A DNA stretch of 64,000 bases, taken from contig CM001633.1 in assembly GCA_000309945.1 (NCBI GenBank), positions 1,708,292 through 1,772,291 of the forward strand, read 5' to 3'. A program made the translations under genes and the position numbers. This document shows positions 1 through 8,228 of this stretch, in pieces. This stretch comes from Leptolyngbyaceae cyanobacterium JSC-12. Lineage in GTDB: Bacteria > Cyanobacteriota > Cyanobacteriia > Leptolyngbyales > Leptolyngbyaceae. A model generated the notes under the pieces. That model worked only from the letters and a program-made list of their open reading frames with translations. It had not been told where the DNA came from and did not search any database. Each line of letters opens with the position of its first letter. Positions within the stretch are counted from its first letter, which is position 1.

Positions 1-92
1 CAGCGACAAAGGGCAGCATGATACGGCTACGGCTAACGTCTCCTACATTTTCTGCTTATCTTTTTCCTTTCTGGGTAACTTGCCAAGTCGTG
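1..92 (-). mobile_element. Terminal 92 bp of a DDE insertion sequence (copy 1)
   Basis: These 92 bases are identical to 62886-62977, the right end of the complete IS described at 61522-62977. They end in the same terminal inverted repeat (core ACTTGGCAAGTTACC on the opposite strand, last base 92). Bases 1-19 hold the first codons of the transposase, which runs leftward out of the window. The rest of the element lies before base 1. The copy has the same orientation as the second one, so the two are direct repeats about 62.9 kb apart. The first seven bases after the end (93-99) should be the right target duplication; its partner is outside the window. Confidence 0.9.
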
Positions 93-336
93 TTTGATTG
101 CTGAGTTGAACTTGAAATGGAAAAGGCGAGGACGAGCAATTCTTGGCGATGGTAGTGAGTGTGTTTTCAACGTCTACGAAGCGGTTGTAGTTTGGGATGA
201 CACCTTGCTAATCATTCCAGTAGACGAAGCTAATACAGAACCCCTGATTGGGATGTCGCTGATGGAAGGTTATGAGCTAAAAATACAAGTCTTTGAGGGC
301 GGTCGCATCGAACTCCGCAAAGCCAATACAGCTTAA
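93..336 (+). pseudogene. 3' remnant of a clan AA aspartic protease-like gene cut by an IS
   Basis: An open frame runs from the IS end to a TAA at 334-336, giving about 80 residues. Landmarks such as RRGRAILGDGSE, VFNVYEA and EPLIGMSLMEGYEL match, from family memory, the C-terminal half of the small (about 120 residue) retropepsin-like clan AA aspartic proteases of cyanobacteria. That half carries the second strand pair and the PLIGM(S/N)L motif. The N-terminal half with the catalytic DTG motif is missing and should lie beyond the IS, before base 1. The only start available is TTG at 94 with no convincing ribosome binding site, so this is read as a broken gene. Such genes often sit beside small toxin-antitoxin or nuclease genes; here the next gene, on the other strand, is a Uma2 nuclease. 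Confidence 0.7.
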
Positions 337-388
337 CAATACAGTAACCACACCTGAGAGCGGGGATTGTATAAACACAAAACGTCGT

Positions 389-1063
389 CTAGTTTTGAGC
401 CTGCCACCAAGTTCGTAATGCCTGCACTGCTACAACTTCATCCTCTTTTGCTTGCTCCAGGAACGTATAGAGTTGTGCTTTGGGGATGTTTGGAAACGTA
501 GGGCTGGATTCGACCTCGACATATACCCCTTCCTGAAGCTGGTAGATGCGCCAGACTTTACCATTAAACCGCCAAAATTCTGGGACTCCCAAGCTGGCAT
601 AGAATCGATTCTTGGCAATATCGGTGTGAGTAATGTCCACTTCGACCACCAGATCGGGGGGCGGATCTTGGCTAAGATCCACGTTGCGACCTTTGACTAG
701 GGGTTGATTTTGGATGTAATAGGCGTTGTCTGGTTCTGCCCCTTTGTTGAGTTGTGGATAGTTCATCGTAGTTGAACCCATTGTTTTGACTCGCAACCCC
801 ATCAGTTCAACCAACGTCAAAATAAAGCGTTCAATCAAGCGTCCGGCAAACTCGTGATCTTCTAGAGGCACGGTAATCTCCAACACGCCGTCGTCATAGG
901 TCAATCGTGAACCACGAGATTGAGGCAGCGCATCCAAAATTTGCAAGTACGCTTCCCAAGACAACCCTCTTAACACAACGCGCTGTTCGCCAACAGGTTG
1001 CAATTCGGCTTTGGGTTCGGGTGCCGCCGTTCCTTCGGAGTTGCGCTCTGTACTAATTGCCAT
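389..1063 (-). CDS. Uma2 family (DUF820) putative restriction-like endonuclease
   Basis: This is a member of the Uma2/DUF820 family, very abundant in cyanobacteria, with a PD-(D/E)XK nuclease fold. The sequence shows the family pattern: an early region with RLTYDDGVLEI, then AEPDNAYYIQN, then PPPDLVVEVDIT, which supplies the acidic cluster (Asp, then Glu-x-Asp) expected at the active site, followed by Lys/Arg-containing IAKNRFYASLGVPEFWR. The biological role of the family is not settled; nuclease activity is inferred from the fold. The ATG at 1063 is preferred because AGGAG lies 8 bases upstream. An ATG at 1096 would add 11 residues but has no visible Shine-Dalgarno sequence. The gene converges on the aspartic-protease remnant and follows the amidotransferase-like gene by 57 bases. 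Confidence 0.85.
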   Translation of the reverse strand: MAISTERNSEGTAAPEPKAELQPVGEQRVVLRGLSWEAYLQILDALPQSRGSRLTYDDGVLEITVPLEDHEFAGRLIERFILTLVELMGLRVKTMGSTTMNYPQLNKGAEPDNAYYIQNQPLVKGRNVDLSQDPPPDLVVEVDITHTDIAKNRFYASLGVPEFWRFNGKVWRIYQLQEGVYVEVESSPTFPNIPKAQLYTFLEQAKEDEVVAVQALRTWWQAQN

Positions 1064-1120
1064 CTGCTCCGCTCCTGCCCTCAAAACATAGCTCATTCTA
1101 AATTATTAATGGTTATAATG

Positions 1121-2518
1121 TTACTCTTGCATTCCCTCGTACAGGAGGCGGGCAAACAGACGTGCTCCATCGTCGGTTTTCAGGCGGGCATAGGTGGGTG
1201 GTTCAGCCATGCCAACCGTTCGTAAATCAGACAATAGTTCTGGATGAAATTGACAGGTGAATGATCGCCGCACCAATTTACTTTCAAAATCCTTATAGAT
1301 GATGCAAGTGGCGGAACATTCAGTCACAATTTCATCCCCGATCGTGGTGGAACACAAGATCTCAATCGCATCGGGTAATTTCAATAACCATGCCAAACGG
1401 CTGCCTGCCAAGGTTGAGCGGTGGGGAATGATGGCATCGTGCAATAAGCGGTATGCCCAGTTCGCAAACAAAATCGCTTCTTCGTTGACTTTATCCGAAT
1501 GGAACATGGCGATATTTACTTCTCGCTCATACTCGATCGCCGTGTCAATCACTCCTTCATATTCATCCGCCGTGATTTCATGAGCGCTGATGAGTTCCTG
1601 CGGAATGCCCAGTGCCTCGCCATCTGGTGATTGATAATGATGCAGGCGGCGATCGCCCACTTCCTTATGTTCATTCGGACCAACGGCAAATTCAGGATGA
1701 TCCCAGACTTCCGCAATCACATGTCCATTTCGCTTCGTAATTTTGAGAGAACTCCCAACTGTTTCGATCTGCCGACAAACGCGCTGCAAGGACTTCAACA
1801 TCTTGCTATTCCCGTCTCTGGGCAAAGACTCTATGTTCAGAACCTGCTGCACGGCGCGTTTAATCAGATTGATGTGTCCCTGCGCGGCTAATTGATGTCC
1901 TAAACAGATAAATAGCGCTAGAGCACTGGTTGGCGATCGCGAGATCAGCAGCTTTTCCACTAGACCATGGAGATCGCTGAGAGAACAGTTCGCCCCATCA
2001 AACGTAGACGCATCCCGTACCGATGGATCACCCCCTTCGACCACAACCGCTAATCCAGATGTAATCAGCGGCACCACCACATCCGGATCGAGCAGCCCAG
2101 ACTCCCACAGGGGAAATAAGATCGAATCACAATCGGCAATTTTTTGAGCAATGTAGGCAACATTCAGCGATGCCCGCACTGCTTCTCCTAGCAGATTCTT
2201 TCCTACATGCTGCCACGGTTCAATAATGGCGATCGCATTCCGAAATAACACAGGATGCTGCATCAAAAATTCCAGGTCAGCCTGGGACTGGATCACTTTC
2301 TCCAGCGGCGTGCCATTGCCCCAATCGAATTTGGCATTTTCGGTTAGCAGCGACTCATCGGGCAACGGATCCGGTGAGTGGCGATCGGCAAGGAATTGAC
2401 CCAGCAACACATGCACCGATTCGAAATCAGAATCTCCCTCGCTTAAATAACCTGGACGCGATCGCCAATGTCTGGAGGCATCGGGTTGCTGGGCAATATC
2501 AAGCCTGGATGGATTCAT
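1121..2518 (-). CDS. Unusual protein with class-I glutamine amidotransferase-like signatures
   Basis: A 465-residue cytoplasmic protein (from ATG 2518) that I do not recognise as a named enzyme. Two stretches resemble the class-I glutamine amidotransferase triad. FICLGHQLAAQ, near residue 205, looks like the nucleophile elbow of TrpG/GuaA-type domains (GxCLGHQ), with Cys205. TCQFHPELLSDLR, near residues 421-433, looks like the catalytic His-Pro-Glu segment, with His425 and Glu427. The spacing between them, about 220 residues, is roughly twice the usual value, so the domain would carry an insertion or be rearranged. The N-terminal 200 residues have no domain I can name. It is divergent from the sugar nucleotidyltransferase at 2700, sharing a 181-base promoter region. 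The amidotransferase assignment is motif-based inference. Confidence 0.6.
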   Translation of the reverse strand: MNPSRLDIAQQPDASRHWRSRPGYLSEGDSDFESVHVLLGQFLADRHSPDPLPDESLLTENAKFDWGNGTPLEKVIQSQADLEFLMQHPVLFRNAIAIIEPWQHVGKNLLGEAVRASLNVAYIAQKIADCDSILFPLWESGLLDPDVVVPLITSGLAVVVEGGDPSVRDASTFDGANCSLSDLHGLVEKLLISRSPTSALALFICLGHQLAAQGHINLIKRAVQQVLNIESLPRDGNSKMLKSLQRVCRQIETVGSSLKITKRNGHVIAEVWDHPEFAVGPNEHKEVGDRRLHHYQSPDGEALGIPQELISAHEITADEYEGVIDTAIEYEREVNIAMFHSDKVNEEAILFANWAYRLLHDAIIPHRSTLAGSRLAWLLKLPDAIEILCSTTIGDEIVTECSATCIIYKDFESKLVRRSFTCQFHPELLSDLRTVGMAEPPTYARLKTDDGARLFARLLYEGMQE

Positions 2519-2699
2519 AAGCGGCACCCGGAGAATAGTTGTTTTCAGAGGAAATTAGTCGAGGGAAGTCAGACCAATTCTTAACAGAATCACGGTTAAT
2601 GGAATGTCATTCAGCACACTGAAGGGGTGTAACTAATTCTCCATATCTGGCTATTGAAGTCATGACAGTGATTTTAACAGTACATAGAGTAAAAACTGT

Positions 2700-3521
2700 A
2701 TGTTGAACAAGCAGTTTCCTGAAGTGATTGGGATATTGCCCTGTGGGGGCCAGGCAACACGGATTGCGCCCCTACCTTTGAGTAAAGAACTTTACCCGAT
2801 TGGATTTCAACCGGGGCAGGATGGCAAACCACGCCCAAAAGTGGTGTGTCATTACTTGCTGGAGACAATGCGGCAGGGAGGGATTCGCAAAGCATTTTTG
2901 ATTCTGCGCTCGGGTAAGTGGGATATTCCCGCCTATTTTGGGGATGGGGAACGGCTGGATATGAATTTGGGGTATTTGATTATGCGATCGCCCCACGGCG
3001 TTCCCTACACGCTCGATCAGGCATATCCCTTTGTGCAGAATGCCTTAGTTGCCTTGGGATTTCCTGATATTTTGCTGCAACCACGGGATATATATGCTCG
3101 CCTGATTGAGCGCTGGCAACAAACCCAACCCGATGTGGTATTGGGGCTATTTCCCTGCGATCGCCCTCAAAAAGCTGGAATGGTCGATTTTGACCCAGAT
3201 GGCAAAGTCAAGCTAATTCTCGAAAAACCGCCACAGACCAATCTCACCTTCATGTGGGGCGTGGCATTGTGGACACCCAATTTCACCCAATTTCTGCATG
3301 ATTACGTAGCGCAGATTGAACAAGCATTTAGCCTTGCCGCTACCAGCGAAACCCTTCCCCGCAAAGAAATTCCTATTGGGGATGTGATTCAAGCTGCGAT
3401 CTCGGCTGGCATGAGGGTTGAGGCCGTCCCTTTTGAACAAGGTAGCTATCTCGACATCGGCACACCAGACGATCTAGTTCAAGCAGTTCAACAATACAGT
3501 CAGGAACCCAGAGGATTCTAG
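2700..3521 (+). CDS. Sugar-phosphate nucleotidyltransferase (NTP_transferase family)
   Basis: 273 residues with the N-terminal Rossmann-like nucleotidyltransferase signature. ILPCGGQATRIAPLPLSKEL (about residues 12-31) is a variant of the GGxGTRLxPxTxxxPK loop that binds the NTP; the usual Gly-Thr-Arg is Ala-Thr-Arg. Later features are a proposed catalytic/metal Asp near FPCDRPQKAGMVDFDPDG, EKPP, and near the C-terminus a YLDIGTPDDL segment typical of glucose-1-phosphate thymidylyl/uridylyltransferases (GTP..D). It probably activates a hexose-1-phosphate for polysaccharide synthesis. The nucleotide and sugar cannot be told from sequence alone. It starts with ATG and is transcribed away from the amidotransferase-like gene. 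Confidence 0.8.
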   Translation: MLNKQFPEVIGILPCGGQATRIAPLPLSKELYPIGFQPGQDGKPRPKVVCHYLLETMRQGGIRKAFLILRSGKWDIPAYFGDGERLDMNLGYLIMRSPHGVPYTLDQAYPFVQNALVALGFPDILLQPRDIYARLIERWQQTQPDVVLGLFPCDRPQKAGMVDFDPDGKVKLILEKPPQTNLTFMWGVALWTPNFTQFLHDYVAQIEQAFSLAATSETLPRKEIPIGDVIQAAISAGMRVEAVPFEQGSYLDIGTPDDLVQAVQQYSQEPRGF

Positions 3522-3599
3522 ATTTAGATTTTGGTCATCGGTCATTGGTGATTCTGCCATTGCCCATTCTCTGTTTTCTAATCCCCTTTCCTTCCCGAC

Positions 3600-3857
3600 T
3601 CATTTTTCTAACCTCACTGCATACCACTGCATAAACTGTCCTGGAGCCACATCAAAATCGCAACAGGCTTCCAAAAGATATTTGGCTTGTTCCTGAATGG
3701 TGGGAAAACGTTGCAAATCTCGCGGCAGATCATTTTGCCGATTCGCCAGAACAGCTTCTAACCGTTCAAGTAACTCCGCAGCGCTCAAAAATTGTTCTGG
3801 CTGATTCGGCTCTAGCAGAACAAACGTGTCGCTCTCGTACAGTCTGGGGTCTACCAT
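3600..3857 (-). CDS. CRR7-like small protein (NDH-1 related)
   Basis: 85 residues from ATG 3857; a TTG six bases upstream is less likely. The sequence contains VLLEPNQPEQFLSAAELLERL, LPRDLQRFPTIQEQAKYLLE and QFMQWYAVRLEK at the extreme C-terminus. From memory these match the cyanobacterial and plastid family CHLORORESPIRATORY REDUCTION 7, needed for assembly or stability of the NDH-1 complex that drives cyclic electron flow. The protein has no membrane segment, so a stromal/cytoplasmic peripheral role fits. Length agrees with the cyanobacterial members. The downstream 78 bases to the nucleotidyltransferase contain GGTCAT-like short repeats, and the two genes converge. Confidence 0.6.
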   Translation of the reverse strand: MVDPRLYESDTFVLLEPNQPEQFLSAAELLERLEAVLANRQNDLPRDLQRFPTIQEQAKYLLEACCDFDVAPGQFMQWYAVRLEK

Positions 3858-4463
3858 ACTCAATTCTTTTAGCGTTGATTCGTTATTATTTATTGTCTCA
3901 GGTTTGGATTTTTAACGAAAAAGACTTCTGCTTGTGGAAAGTGTCGGACTAAATGGTGTCAATCTCTAAACATTTTCAAAGTATGAAAGGGGTTCTTCCG
4001 GATGCGAGTGTTGGTGCTGTGAAAAGCGATCGCATTCTTCCTAAAATAGGACACTCCTTTTAGGGTTAGAAACCTACGAGGAGGAATGATCACAATTATT
4101 CTGGCAGTGGGTGAAGCACCTGTTAAAATATCAGGCTGCCATCTATCATGACGATTTTTAGTTTGCCGAGCGCCATTGTTCGCAGCGAGTTCAGACCCGA
4201 TTTTGCAGCTTTAATCGCCAGATAGTTCTTGCCTTCAGGTAAGGGAGCTCAAAATATTTTCGGTCTGTTTTTAAAAAGCAGGCTACAGTATAGCTGTATG
4301 CAGTTCCACTAATTAGGATTATTATTTTAAATGTCTAAAGTGCTTGAATAAAATGCTCAAATTAGCTGCTGTTTTTGCATCGTTCTTAGGAACATTTTGG
4401 GCAGTTCTGGCGACAAAAGATATGAACGCACACAGCAAACACAGAATTAGTGAGGGACGTGAA
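3858..4463. other. Intergenic region, about 600 bp, no recognised gene
   Basis: No convincing coding region was seen between the CRR7-like gene and the small exported protein. It is AT-rich, with one GCGATCGC (4026-4033). A short inverted repeat, TACAG-tatag-CTGTA, lies at 4284-4298, about 170 bases before the next start, and could mark a promoter or operator. GAGGAGGAATG near 4078 looks like a ribosome binding site with a start, but no credible protein follows. Confidence 0.5.
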
Positions 4464-5060
4464 ATGACATCCTCTTTGAAAGTTTCCAGAGCGATCGCAG
4501 CAGTTTCAGCTCTAACTGCATCTTCCATTCTTTTGTCTGGCGGGATTGCTTCTGCTCAATCTGTTAATTCGGTAACGAATACCGATGTTGTTATTGTGAA
4601 TAGTGGCAATGCCAATGGGTTTGGTGGTGCCTACATCGGGGCAGGCCCCTCCGGCAGCGTCACCAATGGTGGGCAAGCAAACACGTCCGCTTTGTTTGGT
4701 GGCAATATCCAGGGACGGATCAACATTCCCAACACCCCCATCTCCGCACGAGGCAGCGTATTGTTTGGTCCTAACAATGCCGCGATCGTTCCTATGCTGA
4801 CCTATGATGTTCCGGTTGCTAGAAATACGAACGTTTACGTCGGTGGTGGCTACTCCTTCGTGGAAGACAAACAAAGCTTTGGAGTGAAGAAGAATACGCC
4901 CATTGGCAACAAGAATGCTCCTGTTGTAGTTGTAGGAGCTGAACACAGTGTTACTCGCGACATTGTAGTATATGGTGATGTGAAGTTAGGGATTAGAGCT
5001 TATGAAAACAGCCCAGCCTCCGCTGTCAACCTGACCGCAGGTGCTGGCTATCGCTTCTAA
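4464..5060 (+). CDS. Small exported protein, probable outer-membrane beta-barrel-like
   Basis: 198 residues from ATG 4464, preceded by TGAGGGA; longer upstream starts at 4344 or 4422 lack this signal. Residues 1-31 form a Sec signal peptide: a basic start (TSSLKVSR), a hydrophobic core, and a cleavage region ending GGIASAQS. The mature part is rich in Gly, Asn, Val and Ser and alternates polar and hydrophobic residues. It ends in LTAGAGYRF, with a terminal aromatic residue as in outer-membrane beta-barrels sorted by BamA. I do not recognise a named family. Location in the periplasm or outer membrane is inferred from the signal peptide and the last residue. Monocistronic by context. Confidence 0.65.
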   Translation: MTSSLKVSRAIAAVSALTASSILLSGGIASAQSVNSVTNTDVVIVNSGNANGFGGAYIGAGPSGSVTNGGQANTSALFGGNIQGRINIPNTPISARGSVLFGPNNAAIVPMLTYDVPVARNTNVYVGGGYSFVEDKQSFGVKKNTPIGNKNAPVVVVGAEHSVTRDIVVYGDVKLGIRAYENSPASAVNLTAGAGYRF

Positions 5061-5494
5061 GTTGAACCCAGTCTACAACTGCATCAGGTGACGTAAACCA
5101 CGTCCAACTCAAGAACTGATGGTTTCTCTGAGGAAAAACTACGGCTTTGGAGGAGGACAAGGTTTATATCCGTTTCTTGATCCTTTAACGAACCCCCTTG
5201 TGGTTTCCATTGAGCAAGAGGAATACACTGGGGGGTTATTTCATGCATATCCACTCCCCATCCCTACAAAAGTGGAAAATCGCCTTAAAGGTTGTTCAGA
5301 TTTTCTAAGAACAGGGTAGGGTTCAAGGGGGAGTGCTACGATGAAGAGTATTCGGCAAATCCCGATAGGTTTACAGGGGATCGCTTGCCGTCATGCCTGA
5401 GTCTACCCAGTCAATGAATTGTGCTTTAGGCTGGGTTGCCTGGCAGGTAAGACATCTCGTAGCCTATGATTCTTCATCCATTTGTGCAGTTCCG
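5061..5494. other. Intergenic/leader region upstream of sulfite reductase
   Basis: About 430 bases without a credible gene. An open stretch at 5119-5319 has no family resemblance, and its codon use looks random. AGGGTTCAAGGGGGAGTG near 5318-5335 is purine-rich. The reading frame of sulfite reductase stays open upstream of 5495 to 5393, but those 34 residues lack family similarity, so this part is taken as leader. Confidence 0.4.
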
Positions 5495-7438
5495 ATGGTT
5501 AATACTTCAGCACCCACAGACGTTCGTAAAGTTTCAAAAATTGAAGCGCTTAAAGAGCGCAGCAATTTCTTAAGAGAACCAGTTGCCTCTGAGCTTTTGT
5601 TAGATACGACTCATTTTTCAGAAGATGCGATTCAGATTTTGAAGTTTCACGGGTCTTATCAGCAAGATAACCGGGACAATCGCATTAAAGGACAAGAGAA
5701 AGATTACCAATTTATGCTGCGGACTCGTAGCCCCGGTGGGTTTATTCCACCAGTGCTATACCTGACGCTTGATCGCCTGGCTGATGAGTATGGTAATCAT
5801 ACCCTACGAGCCACTACTCGCCAGGGATTTCAGCTTCACGGCATCTTGAAAAAGAATTTGAAGGCAGCGATCGCGGCGATCGTTCGCAGCATGGGATCAA
5901 CGCTAGGAGCATGTGGGGATCTGAACCGCAATGTGATGGCTCCCCCCGCCCCTTACAAGAATCGCCCAGAATACCAATACGCCTGGGAATATGCCAATAA
6001 TGTGGCAGATTTACTTACGCCACAGACTGGAGCTTACTACGAGATCTGGCTGGACGGCGAAAAGGTGATTTCAGCCGAAGAAAATCCAGAGGTGGTCGCG
6101 GCACGGCAACGCAATGGCAATGGCACTATCTTTCATGATTCACCAGAGCCGATTTATGGCACCTACTACATGCCCCGCAAGTTCAAATGTGCAGTCACAG
6201 TGCCAGGTGATAATTCCGTTGATTTGTTTTCGCAGGATGTCAGCCTGGTTGTAATTACAGACCAATCAGGAGAATTGCAAGGCTTCAACGTTTATGCAGG
6301 GGGTGGATTGGGACGGACTCATGGCAAGGAAGACACCTTTCCCCGAGTAGCAGATGCCATTGGCTATGTCGATAAAGCCGATGTCTATGACTTGATGAAG
6401 GCAATTGTGGCAACCCAGCGGGATTATGGCGATCGCGGCAATCGTCGCCATGCCCGGATGAAATACCTCCTGGAAGACTGGGGGGTGGAACGCTTCCGTG
6501 CCCAGGTAGAAGAATACCTGGGTAAACCTATCCACCCGATGAAACCCACGCCCAAATTTGAGTTTCTCAATTTCCTCGATTGGCATGAGCAGGGAGACGG
6601 CAAATGGTTCCTCGGCATCTCTATCGAAAACGGGCGAGTTAAGGACGAAGGTGATTTTCAACTCAAAACAGCACTGCGAGAGATTGTGCAAACCTTCCAC
6701 CTGCCCATGCGGTTAACACCCAGCCAAAATGTCTTGCTGTATGATATCAACTCTGCTGACAAAGACACTATCCAGCAAATTCTTGATCGCTATGGTGTGC
6801 AGCGCCCTGCCCAGATCGACCCAATCGTAAGGGATGCAATGGCATGCCCTGCCTTACCAACCTGTGGATTGGCAACGACCGAGTCTGAGCGTGTGATTCC
6901 CAGCATTTTGGCACGCATTCGGGCATTGCTCGATCAGGTAGGGTTGCCCGATGAACATTTTATTATTCGGATGACAGGCTGCCCCAATGGATGCGCTCGT
7001 CCCTATCTGGCAGAACTGGCGTTTGTGGGGAATGGTCCCGGCATTTACCAGGTTTGGGTAGGGGCGTCTCCCAATCAAGACCGCCTTTCCAAGGTCTATG
7101 TGGAAAAGATGCACGTCGATGCACTAGAAACCACGTTGGAACCTGTGTTTGCCTTTTTCAAAAATGCCCGTCACACGGGTGAACGTTTTGGTGACTTCTG
7201 CGATCGCGTTGGAGTGGAAGCAATCCAAGCATTTGCAGCAACCTATCAACCAGGGGGTTTTGCCACAGTATTGGAAGAACCCACGAGTAAGGTACCTGCT
7301 ACAAGAAAGGTACGGCGACGGGTGACTGTGCGAGAGGATATTTACGTGCGCTTGCAAGCAGCCGCAGCCAAGCATGGTAAACCCATTAGCCATCTGGCAA
7401 CCGATGCAATTGAGGCGTATCTCAAAACACTGACCTGA
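5495..7438 (+). CDS. sir: Ferredoxin-dependent sulfite reductase
   Basis: 647 residues catalysing six-electron reduction of sulfite to sulfide with ferredoxin, a step of assimilatory sulfate reduction. The siroheme/4Fe-4S ligands are visible as Cys451-x5-Cys457 and Cys496-x3-Cys500 ([11 protein letters not shown] and [12 protein letters not shown]). Earlier conserved blocks include [25 protein letters not shown] and [16 protein letters not shown] 5495 ([11 protein letters not shown]...) is chosen because residues further upstream lack similarity. The last roughly 45 residues form an extra tail: a basic stretch, then [20 protein letters not shown] and a helix ending EAYLKTLT, resembling a ribbon-helix-helix DNA-binding module. 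RsmE starts 3 bases after the stop, so the two are probably co-transcribed. Confidence 0.95.
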   Translation: MVNTSAPTDVRKVSKIEALKERSNFLREPVASELLLDTTHFSEDAIQILKFHGSYQQDNRDNRIKGQEKDYQFMLRTRSPGGFIPPVLYLTLDRLADEYGNHTLRATTRQGFQLHGILKKNLKAAIAAIVRSMGSTLGACGDLNRNVMAPPAPYKNRPEYQYAWEYANNVADLLTPQTGAYYEIWLDGEKVISAEENPEVVAARQRNGNGTIFHDSPEPIYGTYYMPRKFKCAVTVPGDNSVDLFSQDVSLVVITDQSGELQGFNVYAGGGLGRTHGKEDTFPRVADAIGYVDKADVYDLMKAIVATQRDYGDRGNRRHARMKYLLEDWGVERFRAQVEEYLGKPIHPMKPTPKFEFLNFLDWHEQGDGKWFLGISIENGRVKDEGDFQLKTALREIVQTFHLPMRLTPSQNVLLYDINSADKDTIQQILDRYGVQRPAQIDPIVRDAMACPALPTCGLATTESERVIPSILARIRALLDQVGLPDEHFIIRMTGCPNGCARPYLAELAFVGNGPGIYQVWVGASPNQDRLSKVYVEKMHVDALETTLEPVFAFFKNARHTGERFGDFCDRVGVEAIQAFAATYQPGGFATVLEEPTSKVPATRKVRRRVTVREDIYVRLQAAAAKHGKPISHLATDAIEAYLKTLT

Positions 7439-7440
7439 TT

Positions 7441-8214
7441 ATGCTGCAGCGTATTGTGGTGGATCCTGCCCATATCCACCCACCCACGGTCAGTCTCACC
7501 TCTCATCAATACCATTACCTATCGCGCGTGTTGCGGCTGAAACCTGGCGATCACTTCATTGTCATGAATGGGCAGGGATGTTCCTGGCTTGCCATTTTGC
7601 AGGATTCTCCAACTTCTGAGGGATTTCAAGCCCAGCTTATTGAAGCGATCGCCACTCAAACTGAACTGCCTGTTTCTGTTACGTTGGTCATCGCCCTGCC
7701 CAAAGGAAATGCCCTGGATGATGTAGTGCGACAAGCTACGGAGTTAGGCGTGACCTGTTTTGCTCCAGTAATCAGCGATCGCACCCTGCTCAACCCTAGT
7801 CCTCAAAAACTGGAACGCTGGCGACGCATTGCCCAGGAAGCGGCTGAACAGTCCGAACGACAACAGGTTCCCACCATTCTGGAACCTATTTTGTTCACTG
7901 AACATCTCCAGAAAGTCATCCAGTTTTCTCCGTCCAACCCCCATTACTTCTGCGTTACCCGCTATCATGCTCCCCTTTTCCTCCCTCGCCTCCTAACTTC
8001 TAACTCGTTCCCTTCTGCCCTTTCTGTGGCAATTGGTCCTGAAGGCGGCTGGACAGAACCAGAAATCGCCGCTGCGATCGCCGCAGGCTACCAACCCGTT
8101 TCCCTAGGTGCTCGGATCTTACGAACGGTGACTGCCCCAATCGTTGCCCTCTCGTTGATCACTGCTGTGTACGAAGGGGGTATGGTAAATCAGGGAATAG
8201 GGAATGAGAAATAG
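7441..8214 (+). CDS. rsmE: 16S rRNA m3U1498 methyltransferase RsmE
   Basis: 257 residues of the SPOUT superfamily. It methylates N3 of U1498 in the 16S rRNA decoding centre with S-adenosylmethionine. Evidence: an N-terminal PUA-like region (QYHYLSRVLRLKPGDHFIVM), then the trefoil-knot motifs IGPEGGWTEPEI (about residue 198) and LGARILRTVTAPIVAL (about residue 222). The position often occupied by Glu in RTET is Val here. Between the domains, near residues 180-193, a Pro/Leu/Ser linker (LPRLLTSNSFPSALS) is encoded by a pyrimidine-rich repeat-like stretch. The C-terminal ten codons read into a GGGAATAGGGAATGAG repeat. It lies 3 bases after sir. Confidence 0.93.
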   Translation: MLQRIVVDPAHIHPPTVSLTSHQYHYLSRVLRLKPGDHFIVMNGQGCSWLAILQDSPTSEGFQAQLIEAIATQTELPVSVTLVIALPKGNALDDVVRQATELGVTCFAPVISDRTLLNPSPQKLERWRRIAQEAAEQSERQQVPTILEPILFTEHLQKVIQFSPSNPHYFCVTRYHAPLFLPRLLTSNSFPSALSVAIGPEGGWTEPEIAAAIAAGYQPVSLGARILRTVTAPIVALSLITAVYEGGMVNQGIGNEK

Positions 8215-8228
8215 GGAAAGAGATCGAG

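Noticed and set aside
5119-5319. 66-codon open stretch between the exported protein and sulfite reductase
   Set aside because: No family resemblance, no ribosome binding site, and codon use unlike neighbouring genes.
5393-5494. N-terminal extension of sulfite reductase by 34 residues
   Set aside because: The upstream residues show no similarity to the family and the internal ATG at 5495 gives a normal N-terminus.
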